A stretch of DNA of 53,391 nucleotides, from NCBI GenBank assembly GCA_001662425.1, contig BDDC01000041.1, forward strand, positions 95,484 through 148,874, written 5' to 3'. This stretch comes from Chlamydomonas sphaeroides (lineage: Eukaryota > Chlorophyta > Chlorophyceae > Chlamydomonadales > Chlamydomonadaceae). Under the pieces are notes generated by a model, which saw nothing but the letters and a program-made list of their open reading frames with translations, made no database searches and was not told the DNA's origin. This document shows, piece after piece, positions 45,708-53,391 of this stretch. Made by a program: the position numbers and the translations under genes. Position 1 is the first letter of the stretch; each line of letters opens with the position of its first letter.

Positions 45708-47808
45708 TCAGGTTTGCGCCCTCACTCCGAGCACCGCCAGCAGCGCTGCCTCGCCCGCTCCCACGAGCCCCACGCACCGGGCCGGCGAGCGCTCCCGCTC
45801 CGCCGAGCGCGCGCGCTCCGGCGACCGCTGCGGCGAGGGCTGTCGCGGCGAGCGCACCCGCGCCGGCGAGCGCTCGCGGCGCGGCGAGCGATCGGGCCGG
45901 GCGCGGTCGTCATCGCGCACGGGTGAGCGGCTGCGGCTGATGGACCTCCAATGGGGCCGGGGCGGGGAGGGTGGGGCGGGGGGAAGGCACAGGCGACGGC
46001 GTCAGCAACAGGCGGCGCCAGCCCCCCGCACCGACGCAGCCCCCCACATGCGAGGCCAGGGCACCCAGCCTGCAGGACTTCAGGTGACCCAGCGCAGGCT
46101 CGGGACGAGGGTCGACCGTGCGCCAGCCCAGGGAGGTGGTGCCGGCCGGCTGGCCTCACCTGGCGCGACGCGGCGGCGAGCGGGTGCGGCGGCGGGGTGG
46201 CGGCGGGCTGCGGCTGTGGCGCCGCGAGTCGCGGTCCCGGTCGCGGTCCTTGTAGTCGCGGTCCCGGTCGCGGTCGCGGTAGTCCCGGTCGCGGTCTGCG
46301 GGCGGCGGCAGGGGGTGGGATGGGATGGCGGCGAGAGGGCAGAGGAGCACGGTGCATGCTTGCCCGGCTGTTGCGGAGGTGGCCGCGGAGTACCAACCGG
46401 TTGCGGCGTGGAGTCACCGGCCTCGCAGCCGGTGCCAGCGCCGCTGTCAGCAGCGGCACAGCTGCAACCAGTGCCCGACATGCCCACACGCAAGGCATAG
46501 GACCGCGCGCCCCGACGCTCATCGTGCGCCACCCTGCTCACCGTAATCCCGGTCCCGGTCGCGGTCCCGGTCGCGGCCTCCACGGTCGTAACCGCCGCCG
46601 CGGTCGTATCCGCCGCCGCCCCGGCCTCCGTATCCGCCGCCCCCGTATCCGCCACCTCGGCCTCCGTATCCACCACCACCGCCTCCGTAGCCCCCACCCC
46701 GCTGGTAGTCGTCAGGCCGCTTGCGACCGTGCTGAGCAAATTGCACCTGGATCTGCGGGGCGGACGGTCACGGAGGGAGCATGCGGTTTGCTGAGGTGCT
46801 CGTGCGGGGAGTGCTCCCCACCGCCTACACGGCCTCGGGCCCCGCCCTGCCCGGAGCCCCCGCCCCCGCTCACCACCCTGCCCGCGAGCGTGGATCCGTC
46901 CAGGCAGTGCTTGCACTCCTCCGCGTCCTTGGGGTCAGAGAACTCCACAAAGCCAATGCCGCGGGGTTCGCCCGAGTGGAAGTCCCGGGGCTGCGAGGGG
47001 CGGGTTGGTGGCAGCGGACAGGGCACGGCATGATGAAGGGTCGGGTGGACACGGGGAGCTGAAGAATTGCCAGCGCATAGCGCCGCCGAGCCGGCGGGGT
47101 GTGGGGTTGGGGTCCGGCGCAATGCCGCCATCAAGCGGGTTCTGCGTCGGGCTGGGCAGCGTGCTGTCACCACCACAGCCGCTGCAGAACAAGGCGGATG
47201 GCCGCACCAGGTATATGTCGCGGAGAGGGCCGTAGCGCTCCGAGGTGTGACGCAGGTCGTCGGTGGTGGTCGTCTTGGAAAGGTTGCGGAACAGCAGGCT
47301 GGTGCGCAGGTCGCGCTCGCGGCGCTGCCCGAAGGGGCCACCGCCGCCACCACCACGGTCGCCACCACCGCCACCACGATCGCCGCCGCCGCCACGGCGG
47401 TCGGGCTGGGGGGGTGCAAGGGAGGGAGGCAGGGGCCGGCGTCAGGCGGTGCGAGGCTGCAGGCCGGTGACGGGCTTAGGGTGCTGCTTAGGCTCAGGTC
47501 CAGGGCGCCGAGGGAAGCTGCAGGCTTCCCCTGAAAGCCCCAAGCGACATGATCGGCTCTTTTGCTAGACCACGTAGCTGCATGAAGGCTTGTGCGGCTG
47601 TGGTTGCTAGAGAACGTAGGTGGCGCAATTTGCCAACGGCGGCCAGCAAGTCGTGCCTGCCGCCATGATGTTGCAATTCCAGCTATTATGTTGTCACCCC
47701 GGACGCTTGGCAAAGTGGCTAGCCATTGGTTCTCACCGACGGCGACCGGCGGTGGTCCCGACGCCCTCGCGGGCTATAACTCCGACTGCGACTGCGTGAT
47801 CGCCCCAT
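45708..47808 (-). CDS. SR splicing factor, SCL-type (RRM, Gly-rich, RS)
   Basis: Six exons (47737-47808, 47208-47405, 46874-46990, 46542-46752, 46160-46295, 45708-45945) total 972 nt and keep frame, giving 323 residues. A short RS leader (MGRSRSRSRSYSPRGRRD) and a Gly/Asp/Arg stretch precede one RRM: RNP2 is LLFRNL, followed by RYGPLRDIYLPRDFHSGEPRG, and RNP1 is RGIGFVEF. The pattern and the tail FAQHGRKRP match plant SCL30/33 proteins. After it come a Gly/Tyr-rich stretch, Arg-Asp dipeptides and RS repeats (RSPARVRSPRQPSPQRSPE). It should act in the nucleus in splice-site choice. The last residues (CVGLVGAGEAALL...) are not RS-like, and a good donor GTGCGT follows SPAR near 45780, so the C-terminus may be spliced differently. 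Confidence 0.92.
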
Positions 47809-48112
47809 GGTGTATGGGCGTATGCAAGGACTAAGCAGTGTGGGCCAAGCCTTGCCCGGACCTGGTTTGTGTTTGCGCGGGATTGTCGGCAACGAATGCG
47901 GGACCGTGTTCGTCGCCTGCACCGCGCACATGCATTCCGCTTCCTTCTATTATGCTCTTTAAGCTGCAAGACGCCTGCTGACGAGGTCGCACGGACTCGC
48001 GTAGCTGTAGCCGTTGTCCTGTCCATTGCTGCACCATACTAAAGCGCCCAGACAATACACATGCTCGCGATGACCTAATAAAGTGCGCTGTGGCGCGCCT
48101 CTGGGGATCGAC
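47809..48112. promoter_or_regulatory. Divergent promoter, SR gene / CLC gene
   Basis: The 304 bp between the two start codons have clearly lower GC than the exons. They contain AT-richer patches such as TCTATTATGCTC and CTAATAAAG near the CLC start. No element could be assigned with confidence. Confidence 0.5.
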
Positions 48113-51100
48113 ATGTCCTACGGCGTCATTCCCCCAGGCGCCTCGCTGCTGGATGGGTCCGCGAGGCTGAGGCAGGATGACCTGGAGCTTCAGTCGCTGC
48201 TGGAGGTGCGCGGGGGCACGCTCCGCATCGCACAGGGTCCCCGAACACACAGCGACGGCGGGGGCCCCCTCTCCTCACCGCCGCTGCCTGTCACACGCGC
48301 CCCTCGCCACAGAAGGGCGCCGACGGCGCCTCCGCGCCTCGCGGCGACCCCCAGCCCGGCGCGCCCAATGGCGGCCCCCGCGGTGGCGCCGACGGGCCGT
48401 CCACGTCCGACGGCCTCTTCCGCGCCGCGCTGCGGCGCAGCCGCGGCCGCGGCGGCTCGTGCGGCGGCGCCGACAGCGACGCGGACGTGGACCGCAAAAA
48501 GTACGAGTCGCTGGACTACGAGGAGTACGACGACACGGTGTTCCGGGCCGACCAGGCCGCCAGCAGCTCGCTGGACAGCCTGCTGTACAGCGCCAACAAG
48601 TACCTAGTGTGCTTTGCGATAGGTGCGACCGCCAGCAGCACGCACACGCGCACCGCTGCAACCGGCGTGCGGAGCTGCGGAGGACACACCGCTGCGTGGC
48701 TGGCCAGACGCTCGCAGCTCGCAGCCGGGGCACGGGCGCGAGCGCGCCGGGGCCGGCGTGAGGCGCAGGCCTGAGGCTCCTGGGGCTTCAGGGCCGGCGC
48801 CCGGGCCTCGCCGCGTCGCCTGCTCCGTGGAACACCGCTGCCCGCAAGCAACGCGTGTGGTCGTGCGGTGCGCTGGGAGCTGCGCACCCCGAGCGAGCCC
48901 AGGAGGCGCTTCGAGCGCCCCTCACGAGCTTCTGCAGCCCGCGAGCAGCTGCTGACGTTCCTGGCCGCCCAAGTCGGCTCTCGCCGCGGCCCCGGCGCCG
49001 CGCCAGCTGCTAGCCATGCGGGGCGAAGGACCCCAGCGCCTGACCGTGAGGCCGCCTCGCTGCGCCCGCAGGCGTTGTGACGGCCCTGGCGGCCTTCGCG
49101 GTCAACATTAGCGTGGAGAACATCAGCGGCTTCAAGTTCTGGGCCACGCTGACAATGATGGACCGGGGCAACGTGGTGGGAGTGGCAGGGCTTGTGCTGT
49201 CATGACGGTTGCCTGGCAGCAGCCACCCATGATGCGACGGTTGCTACGACGGTTGCTAGTAGACACCCATGACGCATGCGGCGGCACGCCAGCCCAACCG
49301 CAGCGGTGCGGCACCCCGCAGCAGCTGCCCCTCAGCTGCTGTGCTGCTGGTGGCGCATACGCCACCGGAGGGCCGGAGGGCAGCCTGCCTTGACTCTCCC
49401 CTCTCCTCGCTGCCCTCCCGGCCCCACCCCGGCCCCCCAGATCGGCTCCTACCTGGCCTACACGGCCATCAACGCAGCGCTGGTGACCGCCAGTGTGGCC
49501 ATCACCGTGTACGTGGGTCCGGCGGCCGCGGGGTCGGGCATCGCGGACGTCAAGGTGCGGCCGCCAGAGGGGGCAGCGGGTGCGGAGGCTCGGGGCCGGG
49601 GGATGCCAGGCAGGCCCTGGGGGGGGGGTTGGGAAGGGGCGTGCAGCTTGGCACACGCGCCCGGGAGGTCGTGCGTGCGCTGGACACCGCGGGCGTCAGG
49701 GTGCGGCGCTGACGGGGCGAGCGCGGGTGGGGGCACGAGGGGGCACGAGGGGGGCGACGGGCCGGACAGTCAAAACGATTGTCGCAGACGCCCAGAGGTC
49801 GTGCCGCGACATTGCGATCGCCACACAGCCCCTCGACGGTGGATGAGGGCCCGGGGGCTGGCGCGTGCGCACGTCCAGCCAGGCTCGAACTGACCGCGCT
49901 CGCGCCTCCCTCCATGATGGCCTCCCCCAGCGGGTCGCTTGGCCCCTCCCACCTCTTGGCTCTCCTCCACTCTCGGCCCGCCACGGGACCTTGCCGCTGT
50001 CCTCTGCACACCACTGCTGTTTGCACCCCTCCCTCCCACCAGGCCTACCTGAACGGGGTGGACGTGCCCTACATCTTCCACTTCAACACCCTGGTCGCCA
50101 AGGCAAGAGCGCCCGGGGCCCACGGGGCTTTGTTTGGATGAGCGGGGGCCGCAGGGGACTGCGCTGGAGGGAGGTGGCAGGGAGGGAGGGAGGGAGCAAG
50201 GGCCCGGCGCTGCTGCCATCACACGCGCCCGCCCTGCGCCTGCGCCGCCGGGGCGTCGCTCGCTCCTCTCGGCTGATGGGCCTCCCTCCCTCCCCTCCTG
50301 CGCCCTCTGTCCTGCGTGCGGGTGGCCAGGTGGTGGGCGCAGTGGGCAGCGTGGCGGGCGGCCTGGCCATCGGCAAGGAGGGACCCTTCGTGCACGCGGG
50401 CGCGGCCATCGCGGCCATCATCAGCCAGGTGGGGGAAAGGGGAGGGGAGGAAGGGGGGAAAGGGGGAGGGAGGCACGCACTGGGGGGCCAAGGGCGGGGG
50501 CGAGGGACGCCGTAGCGGTGGTCATGAGCCAGGCGGAGGCACGTGGGGACGCGGCCCGTCGGCAACGCCCCCTGCGGGAGTGCCCTCACCCTGCCCGGCC
50601 CCTCCCGCTCTCTCCCACCCTCCCACCCTGCCTGCGCCAGGGCGGCTCCGGCTCCATGAGGCTGCCCTGGATGAGGAACTTTTGGAACGACCGCGACCGA
50701 TACGACATGTGCGCAGCGCGGCAGCGGGCTGGGCAGGGCGGAACGTGGCGAGAGGCGGGGCGCCAAGGAGAGGGGGGAAGTTTTCGAGGGCCGGAGAGAG
50801 CTGCCGCCGCCGCTCCGGGCTAGTGACGCGGCGCCGTTGAGCCGTGGCCAGGTCCAGCAGGCTGGGCCCAACACCGCCCGCGGCCTGTACAACCCTGTGC
50901 CTGATGTCGGCCCGCGTCTGCAGCCCCACCTGCATCACCGCCCTCGAAACCCCCTCACCACCTCCCACCCCTGGCGGCGCGCAGGGTGGCGTGCGGCGCC
51001 GCCGCGGGCGTGGCGGCGGCCTTCCGCAGCCCCGTGGGCGGGGTGCTGTTTGCGCTGGAGGAGATGACGAGCATCTGGAAGAACCAGATGCTGTGGCTTG

Positions 51101-53391
51101 CTTTCTTCACCACGGCGGGTGAGGCGCGAGCGGGGGCCGGGCGGTGTGCGGGGGAGCCACAGTACCATAGGCTCAGCTGTGGTGGGACGATGGGATGGTG
51201 GAACAGGATGCCGAGGCTAGCCTCCTGCAGCACAGCTTGCGACGGCCGAGCCGCGAGCGAGGCAGGCACAGCAAGGCGCCAGCGTTGCGGCCATGCGCCT
51301 GGCCCTTGGTCCAGTCCCCCAGCCCTACCCCATGCCCCCATCCCTTTCCCCACGCCCTGCAGTCGTGTCCGTGGCCATCCGCGTGCTCATGAAGGCCTGC
51401 AGCGAGCGGGGCTGCGGCTTCTTCGGCAGCGGCGGCTTCATCTACTTTGAGATCGCGGGTGGGCAAGCAACGCGGCAAGCCGTGATCTTGCGCAGGCGCC
51501 TGCCGCGGACAAGCGCACAGGTTTACAGCCCAGCGGCCGCACAGCCCCCCGCCCCACCGCACACCGGGGGGGATACCCTACGACCCTGGGGCCTCCCTTC
51601 CCTCCTTCGCAGAGGGCCAGGACACGTACGAGTTCTTCGAGCTGCTGCCCATGCTGCTGCTGGGCGTGCTGGGCGGCCTCCTGGGCAGCGGTGAGGGGAG
51701 AAGCAAGCGGGGAAGAGGGGAAGGGAGGGAGGGAGGGAGATGGGCGCAAGGCCGTGGGCGGGTGGGGGTGCTGCGGCCCAGCCTGCGGGCCCCCCGATCG
51801 TCGGCCGGCCCAGCGCCCTTGCCCGTTGCCCGGCGCATGCGTCCACTACGCAGCGCTCATGTCCCACACCCTGGCGCATTTAACCGCACTCCCTCTTGCG
51901 CCCGGTCGACGCGCCACCCCACCCGGGGCGTCCTGTGCCGCGTGTGGGGTTCTGATAACTAGAACAGAACACATGCTTTCCCTATGGCCTGCCTCGGCAC
52001 TTTTCGCTGTTTGTGCCTCCACACTCCCAACATATACCTCCACACTCTCCTCCACCTACCCCCACCTCACCGCCCTCGCAGGCTTCATAGCCATGAACGC
52101 CCGGCTGAGCGCCTGGCGCCGCCGCAACCTGGCGCCGCTGGGCGCGCGCGGGCGGCTGCTGGAGGGCCTGGCGCTGGCGGTGCTGACCAGCACGCTGTCG
52201 TTCGTGGTGCCGCTGGGCGTGGCCTGCACCGCCTGCCCTACCGGCAGCGAGGGCAGCTGCCCGCGCACCGACAACCTGCACTCGGGCAACTTTGTCAACT
52301 TCGGGTGCAGGTGCGAGGGCGGGAGGAGGGTGCGGTGTGGAGGGGGGAGAAGGGTGCGGTGTGGAGGGGGGAGGAGGGTGCGGTGTGGAGGGGGGAGGAG
52401 GGTGCGGTGTGGAGGGGGGAGGGGAGCGCGCTGGCTGACGGATGTCGGCGAGGCGGGGGGTTGGCACTGCGGCCTGGCGCTGCCCAGGCCCGTGTTGGCG
52501 CCAGGGCGCGGGAGGGGCCACCCGAGGGGCCCACCTGAGGGGGCCACCTGAGGGGGCCACCCGAGGGGGCCACCTGATGGGGCCACCTCAGGGGGCCACC
52601 TGAGCGGGGTGGCTCTGTCCCGCAGGCGTCGTTGCGCGTGGCGAATGGGGTTTGGGGCATGGCGCCCGCCAGGCCGCCACCCTCGGTCAAGGTGTCGCTG
52701 CCCTGGTGCCGGTGAGGGCACCACGGCTTCGAGTGCAGCCCGGCTGACGCCCCCGCCGCTGCCCCCACCCGCCTGCCCCCAGGCACGTGGGCAGCCGCGG
52801 CTCTTACAACGACCTGGCCACACTTTTCTTCAACACACAGGTGGGCAGGGGAAGGGGGAGGGGGCCGGGCAGCCGCCGTGCAGCGCGGCGGGGCCTGCAG
52901 GCCGGCGGTGGTGGAGCGCGCTGGCGCCCCTGGACCGACCCGTGCGCATCTGGCTCCCAACCCGCCGCCCAACCCGTCCGCAGGACGACGCCATCCGCAA
53001 CCTGTTCTCGTCCAAAACCAAGCGGGAGTACACGGTGAGGAGGGGGGAGGGGGCCCCCGGTCCCTGCACTGTGAGCGTGTGGAACGGCGGGCGCAGCCAC
53101 GACGCAAGGCCCAGCCCAAGAACCCTACACCCCGCCCTGCCCGCCCCGCGCCCCAACCCTGCCCTCCCCTCGCGCCCCGCCCCGCCCCCAGGTGTCGGCT
53201 CTCACCACCTTCTCCGCCATCTTCTACCTCCTGGCCGCCCTCACCTACGGCATCTTTGCGCCCACGGGCCTCTTCGTGCCCGCCATCCTGTGCGGGGCAG
53301 CCTACGGCCGCCTGGTGGGCGGGGGGGGCAGGGCGGGGAGGCGAGGGGAGGGCAGGGCGGGGAGGCGAGGGGAGTGGAGGGGAGGGCGGGG
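48113..53391 (+). CDS. CLC-family anion channel/exchanger (3' end outside window)
   Basis: Exons: 48113-48205, 48313-48622, 49072-49175 (3' border uncertain by 3 nt), 49441-49554, 50043-50102, 50330-50428, 50641-50708, 50985-51118, 51363-51458, 51613-51690, 52082-52310, 52783-52840, 52984-53034, 53192-53314 (about 540 residues). An acidic cytosolic N-terminus (YESLDYEEYDDTVF) precedes the membrane helices. CLC signatures: GSGIADVKAYLNGVD, the gating glutamate in GKEGPFVHAG, FRSPVGGVLFALEE with the glutamate used for proton coupling, and YNDLATLFFNTQDDAIRNLF. Serine in GSGI suggests chloride rather than nitrate preference. Both glutamates suggest an intracellular anion/H+ exchanger like plant CLCs, but localisation is inference. 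The pore-lining late helices and CBS domains lie beyond the window. The last visible exon ends at GAAYGRL. Confidence 0.94.
50103..50329 (+). other. Probable GC-AG intron in the CLC gene
   Basis: Exon 5 ends TTGGTC-like VAK codons with AAG, followed by GCAAGA instead of GT; the next exon starts after GGCCAG with GTGGTGGGC. Joining AAG to GTG gives the family sequence TLVAKVVGAVGSVAGG. No GT donor in the vicinity keeps the frame. Confidence 0.75.
52322..52420. repeat. 24-bp minisatellite, four copies (CLC intron)
   Basis: GGTGCGGTGTGGAGGGGGGA plus four further bases repeats with a 24-bp period just after the donor at 52311. Confidence 0.88.
52515..52612. repeat. 13-bp minisatellite GAGGGGGCCACCT
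   Basis: About seven units of CCACCTGAGGGGG with single-base variants lie in the same CLC intron as the 24-bp array. Confidence 0.88.
53325..53391. repeat. 24-bp G-rich repeat at the window edge (CLC intron)
   Basis: GCAGGGCGGGGAGGCGAGGG units recur with a 24-bp period after the last visible exon; the array runs off the window. Confidence 0.8.

Noticed and set aside
1..53391. Mobile elements, CRISPR arrays, tRNA or rRNA genes
   Set aside because: I looked on both strands and found no transposase or reverse-transcriptase motifs, no terminal repeats with target duplications, no spaced repeat array and no cloverleaf or rRNA signature.

Overview
This window is nuclear DNA from a green alga. It is very GC-rich, its genes are cut by many short GT...AG introns (donors are mostly GTGAG or GTGCG), and its coding regions carry long Gly/Ala/Ser-rich insertions. 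The pentamer TGTAA, the usual chlorophyte poly(A) signal, sits behind several genes. The GC content suggests Chlamydomonadales or Sphaeropleales, perhaps a Selenastraceae-like species; that placement is inference. No tRNA, rRNA, CRISPR array, transposase or prokaryotic operon was seen.

Seven protein genes are recognisable and they alternate strictly in strand: (1) 29-6951 +, an ATAD2/Yta7-type tandem AAA ATPase with a bromodomain, 5' end outside the window; (2) 8399-21575 -, the eIF2-alpha kinase GCN2 (RWD, kinase, HisRS-like); (3) 22707-24903 +, an F-box-like/ankyrin-type protein with two reading-frame breaks; (4) 26101-43064 -, a very large ZNFX1-like SF1 helicase with NFX1 zinc fingers and a C-terminal RZ finger; (5) 43253-44706 +, a 184-residue protein with an N-terminal extension and a 76-residue ubiquitin-like domain that ends exactly in RLRGG; (6) 45708-47808 -, an SR/SCL-type splicing factor; (7) 48113 to beyond the right edge +, a CLC anion channel/exchanger. 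Neighbours are therefore alternately convergent (shared 3' regions) and divergent (shared promoters: 21.6-22.7 kb, 43.07-43.25 kb, 47.8-48.1 kb).

The genes do not form one pathway, but most concern chromatin, RNA or stress control: ATAD2 (histones), GCN2 (amino-acid starvation), ZNFX1 (RNA surveillance) and SR (splicing). The most unusual object is the ubiquitin-like gene, head to head and 188 bp away from ZNFX1. Its product matches ubiquitin colinearly over 76 positions, keeps the conjugation-competent C-terminus with no trailing residues, and carries a plastid-transit-like N-terminus. Other notable points are a palindromic TGTAA/TTACA motif that could serve as a two-way poly(A) site, duplicated splice sites in GCN2 and in the ZNFX1 RZ-finger exon, a bromodomain lacking its acetyl-lysine Asn, and three natural His-rich tracts in GCN2.

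Exon borders were placed by hand from splice consensus, phase and family similarity. They are firm for genes 5, 6 and 7 and for most of gene 1, and approximate for parts of genes 2 and 4.
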